From contig CAZVXI010000038.1 in assembly GCA_964631295.1 (NCBI GenBank), positions 1-22,126 of the forward strand: a stretch of 22,126 nucleotides of DNA, in the 5' to 3' direction. The position numbers and the translations under genes were made by a program. This stretch comes from CAZVXI01 sp964631295. Lineage in GTDB: Bacteria > Planctomycetota > Phycisphaerae > Phycisphaerales > SM1A02. Below the pieces are notes generated by a model. That model saw only the letters and a list, made by a program, of their open reading frames with translations, did not search any database and had not been told where the DNA came from. Below are positions 14,865-21,905 of this stretch, piece by piece (the first letter of the stretch is position 1; every line of letters starts with the position of its first letter).

Positions 14865-15482
14865 TCACTCATAGCGGCGCATCACGCCGACAACAACGCC
14901 CTGGACGTGACAGTCATCGACAATGATGGGGTCGAAATCCGGGTTGGCTGGCTGCAGTCGAATCTTGCCGTTCTCTCGGAACAACGTCTTGAGTGTCGTT
15001 TCCCCGGACGGAAGCAGCGCAACAACGCGTTCGCCATCACGAGCGGTTTCACGACGCTCGATGATGACATAGTCGCCATCAAGGATACCTTCATCGCGCA
15101 TGGACTCGCCCTCGACCTGCAGCGCGAAGGTGCCGGCTTTCTGCCCGACCCGCGGGCCGAACATGTCTTCGAGGTTGAGCGAATCAGACTGCTCGAACTT
15201 CTCGATCGGGTAGCCGGCTGCAATTTTGCCGACGAGCGGAAAGCGCAGCGGCTGAGCTTCGTCGGGGACGATCGCATCATCGATAATCGACAAAGAGCGT
15301 GCCTTGTTGGGCTCGCGATGCAGCACGCCTTTTTTGATCAGCGCTTCGACGTGTTCGAAGACTGTGACCTTGCTGATGCCGAGTTCGTCGGCGAGTTCCT
15401 GCATCGTCGGGGAATAGCCGCGCACGACACGAGAGTCGCGAATCATCTGGAGAATCTTGAGCTGCCGAGGGGTGAGGTTCAC
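14865..15482 (-). CDS. lexA: LexA repressor, SOS response regulator
   Basis: LexA represses DNA-damage genes and is inactivated by self-cleavage stimulated by RecA filaments. The 205-residue protein has the full layout: an N-terminal winged helix-turn-helix (residues 1-65, with SPTMQELADELGISKVTVFEHV), the Ala89-Gly90 cleavage site in VGKIAAGYP, and the S24 peptidase domain with catalytic Ser127 in VEGESM and Lys165 in TTLKTL. The recognition helix (SKVTVFEHVEAL) differs clearly from the enterobacterial and Bacillus versions, so its operator is probably different too. The start codon is GTG, supported by AAGGAG 7 nt upstream. It may be transcribed from a distant promoter at 16230-16258; I could not find a standard SOS box next to the gene. 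Confidence 0.96.
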   Translation of the reverse strand: MNLTPRQLKILQMIRDSRVVRGYSPTMQELADELGISKVTVFEHVEALIKKGVLHREPNKARSLSIIDDAIVPDEAQPLRFPLVGKIAAGYPIEKFEQSDSLNLEDMFGPRVGQKAGTFALQVEGESMRDEGILDGDYVIIERRETARDGERVVALLPSGETTLKTLFRENGKIRLQPANPDFDPIIVDDCHVQGVVVGVMRRYE

Positions 15483-15489
15483 TTGTGTG

Positions 15490-15495
15490 CTCCTT
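15490..15495 (-). promoter_or_regulatory. Shine-Dalgarno site for the lexA GTG start
   Basis: AAGGAG on the minus strand lies 7 nt before the GTG at 15482 and supports that non-ATG start. Confidence 0.8.
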
Positions 15496-15575
15496 GCGGG
15501 TGGCAGTTGTGGTTTGCCTGGTCTCTTTCCTGAGGGCCAGCGTGAGTCGACTGGCGCTACTCCTGCGGGGACTGT

Positions 15576-16028
15576 CTATTCGTTCGGGTTCGGCTGTTGG
15601 TTCCGCCCAACGTCCTGCATTTGACAGGAATGTGTTTGGACCGGTTGGTTTGTGGGTGAATCCAGTCGCAAGACGCGCCGAGCCTGCTCTGACGGCCTCC
15701 AATGCGGGTTTCTGGGCTTGGAACCACCCATCACAAAGTATTGCGAGACGAACTTGGGCAGCATTTGAAGAGCCCGTGTCGGCCGACGCCGCTCCTGTTG
15801 TGATGTGACTGACCTCACGGCGGGCTGCCGCTCTCTGCCGGAGAAACGCCCGGACGGCTTCCCCGCTGAGTTCGACCCGGTCAACGCCGACAACTCGATC
15901 GAGCCATTCAAGCGGCCTGGCTCGGCCTCTGGAGGAGGTCCGATCGGACGCGATCTGCTGCTCGTGGTGCTGTTCAGCCGCCGCGAATGGCTGTCTTGAG
16001 CCGTCATGGTTGATGTCTGCCGATGCAT
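15576..16028 (-). CDS. Candidate small basic protein of unknown function upstream of lexA
   Basis: A 150-codon frame whose ATG is preceded, 6 nt away, by GGAGGAGG (16035-16042 on the minus strand), one of the best ribosome sites in the window. The product is basic and rich in Ser, Arg and Pro, with no signal peptide or transmembrane span; the most protein-like part is QMLPKFVSQYFVMGG. About 70 percent of the first 50 codons end in G or C, as expected for coding DNA here, but an overlapping frame scores nearly as high. It ends 93 bp before lexA in the same direction, so it could share a transcript with it. It resembles no family I know and may be spurious. Confidence 0.3.
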   Translation of the reverse strand: MHRQTSTMTAQDSHSRRLNSTTSSRSRPIGPPPEAEPGRLNGSIELSALTGSNSAGKPSGRFSGRERQPAVRSVTSQQERRRPTRALQMLPKFVSQYFVMGGSKPRNPHWRPSEQARRVLRLDSPTNQPVQTHSCQMQDVGRNQQPNPNE

Positions 16029-16229
16029 TGCCTGCCTCCTCCGTGAGGCCCTCGATGGCGGTTATTCGTCGGCCATTGGGCCAGTATGTTCGCCGGTACG
16101 TTCCGCCCGGCCCGGTCTGAATCAGCGGTATTGCCACGATGCGTGCTCTTCCTGGAACGAGTTCCAATCTCTCGCCCACCGGCCACCGCGACCGGCTCGC
16201 ACACACCCATCGGCCAAGTTGTTCGGAAC

Positions 16230-16258
16230 ACGTTAGCAGAACACACGCCGCAAGTCAA
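16230..16258 (-). promoter_or_regulatory. Candidate minus-strand promoter with GTTC half-sites upstream of lexA
   Basis: On the minus strand TTGACT (16253-16258) is followed after 17 bp by TAACGT (16230-16235). Two direct GTTC copies, 9 bp apart, flank the -10 box, and a GAAC follows the second copy, as GTTC-C-GAAC. GTTC/GAAC motifs are the half-sites of several LexA boxes, although this spacing is not one of the standard ones. Confidence 0.35.
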
Positions 16259-16426
16259 GTCATATTCTCGGACGTTGTACGGGTGTCGTCGCCAGACTTT
16301 CATTGTGTGGCGTGGACTTGGACTGATCTGGTCGGGCAGCGCGCTCAGGCGCGGTTGCGGGGCAGCCCCAGCGCGGCAACTCGGATGATCGGCATCGGTC
16401 TGGTCTCAGGTGACCGCGTGCTGCCG

Positions 16427-16432
16427 TACCAT
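16427..16432 (+). promoter_or_regulatory. Candidate -10 box of the class V aminotransferase, leaderless type
   Basis: TACCAT lies exactly 6 nt before the ATG at 16439, and there is no ribosome site. The same TACCAT hexamer stands 7 nt before the nitrilase-like gene. Confidence 0.45.
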
Positions 16433-16438
16433 GATGTC

Positions 16439-17656
16439 ATGACCACGATCAGCACAGGTTCGGCTATCAACAGGTCCGGCGATCGGCCGCCGCACGATGC
16501 GCTTGGCGAGAACATCGCCTCACTTTGGCGGCTCGATCCTTCGATCACCTTTCTCAACCATGGAAGTTTCGGCGCGAGGCCGGCAGCGATCGAGGACCAT
16601 CAGGATTCGCTGCGCCATGAGTTTGAGCGCAATCCGGTTGTCAACTTCGACCGCAAGCGCACGGAGATGATCAACCGCGCGAAGGTGCCGGTCGCGCATT
16701 TTGTCGGCGCTGCTCCTGAAGACATCGGCTTTGTTACGAATACGACGGAAGGCATCAACGGCATCCTGCGATCGATCGAGTTCAAGCCGGGCGATGAGTT
16801 GCTTACGACTGATCATGTCTACAACGCAGTGCGACAGACGATGCGGTTCACCGCACGGCGGGCCGGCGCGACGTACACCGAAATCGAGCTTCCACTGCCG
16901 ATCACGGGCCCGGAGCAGATTGTTGCGATGATCACCGCGGCGCTGTCAGATCGCACGCGGCTGGTGGTGGTCGATCACATCACATCGCCAACGGCTGCGG
17001 TGCTGCCGATCCAGTCGATCATTGATGTTTGTAGCGCGCGCGGGATAGATGTCATCGTCGATGGTGCGCATGGGCCGGGCATGGTGCCGCTCGATCTGGA
17101 GTCGCTTGGCTGTGCGTACTACGTCGGGAATCTGCACAAGTGGGTGTGTGCGCCGCCGGGTGCTGCATTGCTCTGGGCACGCAAAGATAAGCAGCAGGAT
17201 CTGCATCCCGCGGTGATCAGCCATTTTCTTGATGAAGGCATGTCGGCTGAGTTCGACTGGCAGGGCACGCGCGACTTCACGCCGTGGCTCACCGCTGCAT
17301 TTGCGATCGAGTGGTTCGAGCAGCAGTTCGGCTGGGATCGTGTGCGCCAGCATAATCACGATCTCGCGCGGTGGGTGCATGCGATGCTCGCCGAGCGGTG
17401 GGGGACCGAAGCCGCGACGCCGGTCGATGGTTCCATGCTCGGCTCGATGGCGTGCATCGCGCTGCCGGAACAGTTCAAGACGCTGGTTGATGAAGCTGCG
17501 AGAGTCCCGGGCTTCCTGTACGAGCGATGTCAGATCGAATGCCCGGTGAACGAATGTCAGGGGCGATGGTGGATCAGGCCGTCATGCCAGGTGTACAACA
17601 CGCCGGAGCAGTATGAGCGGTTTGCGGATGCCGTGACGGAACTGGCAACTTCGTGA
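16439..17656 (+). CDS. Class V aminotransferase-fold PLP enzyme (isopenicillin-N-epimerase-like)
   Basis: A 405-residue cytoplasmic PLP-dependent enzyme of the aminotransferase class V/cysteine desulfurase superfamily, closest in pattern to proteins annotated as isopenicillin N epimerase-like. Visible elements are FLNHGSFGARP (about 38-48) near the substrate pocket, TNTTEGINGIL binding the cofactor phosphate, VVVDHITSPTA, the PLP-ring Asp208 and following His211 in IVDGAHGPGM, and the Schiff-base Lys234 in VGNLHKW. The family includes epimerases, lyases and desulfurases, so the substrate cannot be assigned. The start at 16439 is preferred because upstream sequence in frame is not protein-like and a TACCAT box lies 6 nt before it. 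The next gene begins 22 bp after its stop, so the two may be co-transcribed. Confidence 0.92.
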   Translation: MTTISTGSAINRSGDRPPHDALGENIASLWRLDPSITFLNHGSFGARPAAIEDHQDSLRHEFERNPVVNFDRKRTEMINRAKVPVAHFVGAAPEDIGFVTNTTEGINGILRSIEFKPGDELLTTDHVYNAVRQTMRFTARRAGATYTEIELPLPITGPEQIVAMITAALSDRTRLVVVDHITSPTAAVLPIQSIIDVCSARGIDVIVDGAHGPGMVPLDLESLGCAYYVGNLHKWVCAPPGAALLWARKDKQQDLHPAVISHFLDEGMSAEFDWQGTRDFTPWLTAAFAIEWFEQQFGWDRVRQHNHDLARWVHAMLAERWGTEAATPVDGSMLGSMACIALPEQFKTLVDEAARVPGFLYERCQIECPVNECQGRWWIRPSCQVYNTPEQYERFADAVTELATS

Positions 17657-17666
17657 TCCTGGCCGC

Positions 17667-17672
17667 TATCCT
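17667..17672 (+). promoter_or_regulatory. Candidate -10 box of the glutamate-synthase-domain gene, leaderless type
   Basis: TATCCT lies exactly 6 nt before the ATG at 17679, in the 22-bp gap after the aminotransferase gene, and no ribosome site is present. It may be an internal promoter in a two-gene unit. Confidence 0.4.
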
Positions 17673-17678
17673 GAACGC

Positions 17679-19316
17679 ATGGTTCATTCGTGGTTCTTCG
17701 GTATCTCGGCAGGTCTGCTGATTCTGATTGCGCTGTGCGCGCTCCTCTGGCTGCCGATTCTTCTATTGCTGTTGGTCGTACTGCCGCTCATTGGTCTGGG
17801 TATCTGGGACATCAGCCAGACCGAACACACGATCCTGAGGAACTTTCCGGTCATCGGTCACGTGCGATATCTTTTCGAGGGCGTCAGGCCGGAGATTCAG
17901 CAGTACTTTATTGAGTCGAACATCGATGCGTTCCCGATCGAGCGAGAGTTTCGCGCGCTCGTGTATCAGCGTGCAAAGGGTGAGCTTGACACGCGTCCGT
18001 TCGGCACGCATCGCAATGTATATGAAACAGGGTACGAGTGGGCAGGTCACTCGATCAGCGCGGCTATGCCAATGGAGGAAGCGCCGCGCATCACAATTGG
18101 ATGTGATCAGTGCGCACAGCCGTATGCTTCCTCGCTGCTGAATATCAGCGCGATGAGCTATGGCGCGCTGTCAAATCGCGCGGTCGAAGCGCTGAATCGC
18201 GGCGCAAAGCATGGCAACTTCGCGCACAACACGGGTGAAGGCGGGGTCTCGCCGTTTCATCTCAACTCGGGTGGCGATCTCATCTGGCAGATAGGTACGG
18301 GATACTTCGGGTGCCGCGCAAAAGATGGAACGTTTGATGTCGCAAAGTACCGCGATCAGGCGCAGCATCCGAACATCAAGATGATTGAACTGAAACTTTC
18401 GCAAGGGGCCAAACCCGGGCATGGCGGCATTCTGCCTGCGGCGAAAGTGACGCCTGAGATAGCTGCCATTCGTGGCGTCGAGGTCGGCAAGACAGTGTTC
18501 TCGCCGCCATCGCATTCGTCATTCACAAGCCCGCGCGGCCTGCTCGAGTTCATCGCGAAGCTGCGTGAGGAATCAGGCGGCAAACCGGTCGGGTTCAAGC
18601 TGACCATTGGCAGGCGGACGGATTTCTTTTGTATCTGCAAAGCGATGATCGAGACGGGCATCACCCCCGACTTCATTTCAGTCGACGGTGGCGAGGGCGG
18701 GACGGGCGCAGCGCCACTCGAGTTCACCAACTCGCTCGGCATGCCGGCACGCGATGCATGGATGTTCGTGCACGGCGCGCTGTGTGGCGTCAACCTTCGC
18801 GACAGCGTGAAGATCATCGCATCAGGCAAAATCCTCACGGGCTTTCATATTATCCGAGCGCTTGCGATGGGTGCCGACCTGTGCGCATCGGCGCGAGGCA
18901 TGATGCTCGCGCTTGGGTGCATTCAGGCGCTGCGCTGCAACAGCGGGCACTGCCCGACGGGGATCACGACACACACGCCAGCGCTTGTGAACGGACTTGT
19001 GATCGAAGACAAGTACGAACGCGTCTCCAGGTACCATCACGCGACGATTCACTCCTTGTTGGAACTGCTTGGAGCGATGGGTCTGAGCCATCCGCATGAG
19101 TTGCGGCCGCACCACATCTTCCGCCGTGTGGATGACCTGCGCGTGCGGCACTTTGGCGAGTTGTACGATGTGCTTGAGTTGGGGCAGTTGCTCGGCGATG
19201 AAGCAGACGTCCCAGAGGCGCTGCGGGAATCGTGGTCGGCAGCGACGGCGGACCGCTGGCCTCTGCAGGCGGAGCGAGGCCAGTACGGCGGCGAGTCGTT
19301 GCGCGCTTCGGAATAA
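17679..19316 (+). CDS. Membrane-anchored FMN-binding glutamate synthase domain protein
   Basis: A 545-residue protein with a long hydrophobic N-terminus (about residues 5-42, WFFGISAGLLILIALCALLW and on; one or two membrane spans) followed by the FMN-binding synthase domain of glutamate synthase. Recognisable blocks are LLNISAMSYGALSNRAVEAL, NTGEGGVSPFH, ELKLSQGAKPGHGG, FISVDGGEGGTGAAPLEF, and the 3Fe-4S cysteines Cys414, Cys420 and Cys425 in GCIQALRCNSGHCPTGI. The glutamine amidotransferase domain and the C-terminal beta-helix of full GltB are missing, so it cannot by itself be a normal glutamine-dependent glutamate synthase. Such stand-alone proteins are common in bacteria and poorly characterised; an ammonia- or other electron-transfer reaction is possible. 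It follows the aminotransferase gene closely. Confidence 0.93.
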   Translation: MVHSWFFGISAGLLILIALCALLWLPILLLLLVVLPLIGLGIWDISQTEHTILRNFPVIGHVRYLFEGVRPEIQQYFIESNIDAFPIEREFRALVYQRAKGELDTRPFGTHRNVYETGYEWAGHSISAAMPMEEAPRITIGCDQCAQPYASSLLNISAMSYGALSNRAVEALNRGAKHGNFAHNTGEGGVSPFHLNSGGDLIWQIGTGYFGCRAKDGTFDVAKYRDQAQHPNIKMIELKLSQGAKPGHGGILPAAKVTPEIAAIRGVEVGKTVFSPPSHSSFTSPRGLLEFIAKLREESGGKPVGFKLTIGRRTDFFCICKAMIETGITPDFISVDGGEGGTGAAPLEFTNSLGMPARDAWMFVHGALCGVNLRDSVKIIASGKILTGFHIIRALAMGADLCASARGMMLALGCIQALRCNSGHCPTGITTHTPALVNGLVIEDKYERVSRYHHATIHSLLELLGAMGLSHPHELRPHHIFRRVDDLRVRHFGELYDVLELGQLLGDEADVPEALRESWSAATADRWPLQAERGQYGGESLRASE

Positions 19317-19335
19317 ACGTGTGCGCAAAAATCAC

Positions 19336-19371
19336 AACCGGTCCACCCCCGGAAAGGAATGTGGACCGATT
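19336..19371. terminator. Probable bidirectional terminator between convergent genes
   Basis: CGGTCCAC (19339-19346) pairs perfectly with GTGGACCG (19361-19368), with AA/TT pairs beyond one mismatch and a 14-nt loop. On the minus strand the stem is followed by a T-rich stretch ending in TTTTT, and on the plus strand by a weaker T-rich stretch. It lies between the stop codons of the glutamate-synthase-domain gene and the PEP-CTERM-like gene. Confidence 0.55.
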
Positions 19372-19421
19372 GGAATATTGTCTTTGGAGTCAGTCGGAAA
19401 CAGTCGGAGTCAGTGACTGAT

Positions 19422-20054
19422 TCAGTTTCGCCTGCGTCGGCGTGAACCAACGAAGCCTGCTATGCCGAGCAGTGCAAGCGCGCCTGGAGCGGGAATCGCC
19501 TTGGTCGACCATTCGACGACGATGATGCCGCCGTTGTCTTCAACGGTTTGCGCGTTCGCCTGAAACTCGACAAGGCCGTCTGTCTCTGTCAGGCCGCTGA
19601 TGTCGACCATGTCGATGCCGCCGACTGAGGTCGTGATCGAGACCGATTCGATTTCGGTGCCATCGCCGGTGCGCTCATCAACCGGGTAGAGGTTGAGGGT
19701 GAAGAACAGCAGGTCGGCACCGTTGCCAATCCCATACGGCAGATCGAAGGCGGACCAGTCGAAGAGCATGTAGTAGCTGTTCGGGCCGGTCGTGCCGGAG
19801 GTCACATCAACTTCATAGCCGAAGCCCGGGGCATAGCCGCTGTCGAATGTGTCGGTTGTGCCGAACGTGTGCAGGCCCTGGATGAAGTCCCACGGGCTTT
19901 CCGGGCCGTAGGCATCGTCGAACTGCGCGGCGTTGATTTGAATATCATCGGGCGCATCAGCCCAGGCGGGCGTTGCGATGGTGCCGCAGCATACGGCCGC
20001 AAGCACGGCGCTGCTCACGAGCGTTCCGGTTCGCTTGGTCGTCTCGGTCCTCAT
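19422..20054 (-). CDS. Secreted protein with PEP-CTERM-like sorting tail
   Basis: A 210-residue exported protein. It has a signal peptide (basic MRTETTKRTG, hydrophobic VSSAVLAAVCCGTIA, likely cleavage after AWA), a middle part of beta-strand character (PNSYYMLFDWSAFDLPYG, DLLFFTLNLYPVDERTGDG) and a C-terminal sorting signal: PAPGALALLGIAGFVG followed by SRRRRRN. That tail has the three-part layout of PEP-CTERM signals (motif, membrane helix, Arg cluster), with PAPG in place of PEP, the version common in planctomycetes. Such proteins are exported and processed by an exosortase, often into extracellular matrix. A start at 20054 is preferred over 20138 because the signal peptide begins there behind a GGGGAAGAGA ribosome site. 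The passenger domain is not recognised. Confidence 0.85.
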   Translation of the reverse strand: MRTETTKRTGTLVSSAVLAAVCCGTIATPAWADAPDDIQINAAQFDDAYGPESPWDFIQGLHTFGTTDTFDSGYAPGFGYEVDVTSGTTGPNSYYMLFDWSAFDLPYGIGNGADLLFFTLNLYPVDERTGDGTEIESVSITTSVGGIDMVDISGLTETDGLVEFQANAQTVEDNGGIIVVEWSTKAIPAPGALALLGIAGFVGSRRRRRN

Positions 20055-20387
20055 CTTCTCTTCCCCTGTGCAATCTGTTGCGATGACGACTCTCTCAATC
20101 GCCAATGCATGTGTCTCGTCTCTTCTCTCCGCTCGCAAAACACGGGCGGCAAGGCCAGTGGTCTGTCACGTCTGATCTTACCATGCCGCGGATCGTCAGC
20201 GTGTCAAATGCTTTTCGATCCACTCCTGTGGTTTCTCTACGCAGGTGATCGCGAGCGGATGCTGCCTGTCTTGCGTGAATCGCACGATTGGCCCTGTCAT
20301 CTGGCAGTTGAGGCAAGCTCGGCGATCCGGGCACAGAAAACGTGCGAATCGAGACGATGTACGTTCTCCTGGAAGGAGTTGCCACCC
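20055..20387. other. Divergent intergenic region between PEP-CTERM-like and sulfotransferase genes
   Basis: No gene is supported in these 333 bp; the plus-strand frame that joins the sulfotransferase from upstream has no ribosome site or recognisable residues. On the minus strand TTGACA (20202-20207) and TAAGAT (20175-20180) resemble promoter boxes for the PEP-CTERM-like gene, but the 21-bp spacing is too long for a confident call. The plus-strand promoter of the sulfotransferase is not obvious. Confidence 0.45.
20373..20378 (+). promoter_or_regulatory. Shine-Dalgarno site fixing the sulfotransferase GTG start
   Basis: AAGGAG lies 9 nt before the GTG at 20388. The frame is open for more than 500 bp further upstream, so this site decides the start. 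Confidence 0.7.
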
Positions 20388-21905
20388 GTGGCACGCACGT
20401 CCCATAAGTCGCCGCTCGGGCACCAGCCTGCGGGCAAGCAGGTGCAGTTTGATGACGCTGTCCGCCGGACGCAGGCGTTCGCGGCGTTCAAGAAGCGCAA
20501 TCTCCCACGGGCGTACAGTCTGGCGAAGGCGCTGCTCAAGACGCATCGATCGGATGGCGCGCTGCTCGAGCTCGCCGGCACCTGTGCAGCCCGGCTTGGC
20601 CGCTTCGATGATGCTGAGAAACATCTGACCAGAGTCCTCAAACTGACCGATAACGCGCCGCTCATGCTCGTCAAGCTCGGGCAGGTCTATGCAGGGCAGG
20701 GGCGCTACGACGAGGCGCTCGCACTCTACGACCGCGCGCTCGCAGCGCAGCCCGGCATGGCCATCGCCCTGTCAGCCAAGGCATCCACACTGGAGCGACG
20801 TGGCGACACGCAGCAGGTGCGCGAACTGCTCGAACCGATCGTTCAGCGCGGCGAGGAAGATCCTGCCATGGCGATCGTCTACGTCACCGCGCTGCAGTCC
20901 GACGGAGAATATGAGCAGACGCTGCCAGTCATTCACAGGCATCTGGCCAACGCAGACATCGACCTTGCCGCACGCAGTCGCCTCGCAGCCAGGCTTGCCC
21001 GCGCGTGTGAGAAGCTCGACCGCATCGATGAGGCGTTTGCAGCATTCGCGGAGAGCAACCGGCTGCTTGCTGAGCCTTTCGATCGCGACGCATACGAGGC
21101 GCAGATTGATGAACTGATCAACACGTTCTCTGAGGTGAATCTCTCACGTCTGCCCCGGCCGCGTGTGCAGTCGCAGTCGGCGGTATTCATCGCATCACTG
21201 CCGCGCTCCGGCAGCACGCTGACGGAACAGATCATCCACGCTCATCCGAAGGCGTTCGGTGCGGGCGAGATCAACGAGTTCGCGCACCTCGTCCATGAAC
21301 TGCCCGAGCGGCTGTCATCGCTGCAGATGTACCCGGCATGTCTGGGCGACTTCACGCAGGAACATGCTGATGCGCTCGCGCGGGAGTACGACGAACAGCT
21401 GCGCGGGTACGGAAAGTCAGCGAAGCGGGTCGTCAACAAGCACCTTGATAACTGGATGCACCTCGGGATGGTGTCATTGCTGTGCCCGCAGTCGAAGGTG
21501 ATACACGTTCGCCGTAACCCACTCGACAACTGCCTGTCGATTTACATCGCTGCGATGAACACATCCAAGTATGCATGGTCGACCGATCTGGAATCACTCG
21601 GGGTTGTCTATCGCGAGCATGAGCGTCTGATGCAGCACTGGCATGATGTTCTGGACGTCCCGATCCTGAGTATCGACTACGAGGATGTCGTGGAGAATCC
21701 CGAGACGTGGATTCGCAGAATCATCGAGTTCTGCGATCTGCCATGGGATGAGCGCTGCCTTCGATACTACGAGGCAGATCGCGATGTAATGACGCTGAGC
21801 TACGACCAGGTTCGCAGGCCAATTTACAAGTCGGCCGCCAACCGCGCGGAGAAGTACCGCGAGCATCTCCTTCCGCTGCGCGCTGCCCTCGGCCTTGATG
21901 CCTGA
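20388..21905 (+). CDS. TPR-repeat sulfotransferase
   Basis: A 505-residue fusion of an N-terminal tetratricopeptide-repeat region (about residues 25-220, for example APLMLVKLGQVYAGQGRYDE and ALYDRALAAQPGMAIALSAK) and a C-terminal sulfotransferase domain of the Sulfotransfer_3 type. The PAPS 5'-phosphosulfate loop is PRSGST (272-277) in IASLPRSGSTLTEQI, and the 3'-phosphate site is VRRNPLDNCLSIY (about 374-386). EINEF supplies a conserved acidic position after the loop. Members transfer sulfate from PAPS to carbohydrate, peptide or small-molecule hydroxyls; the TPRs probably bind the acceptor or a partner. The start is GTG. The 3' end overlaps the convergent dockerin gene by 82 bp. No PAPS synthesis gene lies in the window. 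Confidence 0.93.
   Translation: MARTSHKSPLGHQPAGKQVQFDDAVRRTQAFAAFKKRNLPRAYSLAKALLKTHRSDGALLELAGTCAARLGRFDDAEKHLTRVLKLTDNAPLMLVKLGQVYAGQGRYDEALALYDRALAAQPGMAIALSAKASTLERRGDTQQVRELLEPIVQRGEEDPAMAIVYVTALQSDGEYEQTLPVIHRHLANADIDLAARSRLAARLARACEKLDRIDEAFAAFAESNRLLAEPFDRDAYEAQIDELINTFSEVNLSRLPRPRVQSQSAVFIASLPRSGSTLTEQIIHAHPKAFGAGEINEFAHLVHELPERLSSLQMYPACLGDFTQEHADALAREYDEQLRGYGKSAKRVVNKHLDNWMHLGMVSLLCPQSKVIHVRRNPLDNCLSIYIAAMNTSKYAWSTDLESLGVVYREHERLMQHWHDVLDVPILSIDYEDVVENPETWIRRIIEFCDLPWDERCLRYYEADRDVMTLSYDQVRRPIYKSAANRAEKYREHLLPLRAALGLDA

Larger units (their letters stand above)
15483..16438. other. Long, poorly explained region upstream of lexA
   Basis: No conserved gene is recognised in these 956 bp. 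Overlapping minus-strand frames run through most of it: one of 150 codons with a strong ribosome site (listed separately at low confidence), another starting at GTG 16206 that runs 205 nt into lexA in a different phase, and a short one from 16210. All have similar third-base GC, so composition does not choose between them. The region could be a long lexA leader, a small new gene, or a decayed gene. Confidence 0.5.

Noticed and set aside
15277..16206. 309-codon minus-strand frame starting at GTG upstream of lexA
   Set aside because: It continues 205 nt into lexA in another phase and lacks a ribosome site. Its composition is fairly protein-like, so it is kept as a possibility in the description of the region but not called.
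16139..16438. N-terminal extension of the class V aminotransferase
   Set aside because: The extra 100 residues do not resemble the family, overlap the minus-strand promoter candidate and have no ribosome site.
19410..19420. Palindrome TCAGTGACTGA with nearby CAGTCGGA direct repeats after the glutamate-synthase-domain gene
   Set aside because: Short, without a T tract, and the stronger stem at 19336-19371 already explains termination; probably chance or slippage remnants.
19869..20387. N-terminal extension of the sulfotransferase into the PEP-CTERM-like gene
   Set aside because: It would be antisense to a gene with a clear signal peptide and sorting tail; AAGGAG before GTG 20388 gives a better start.
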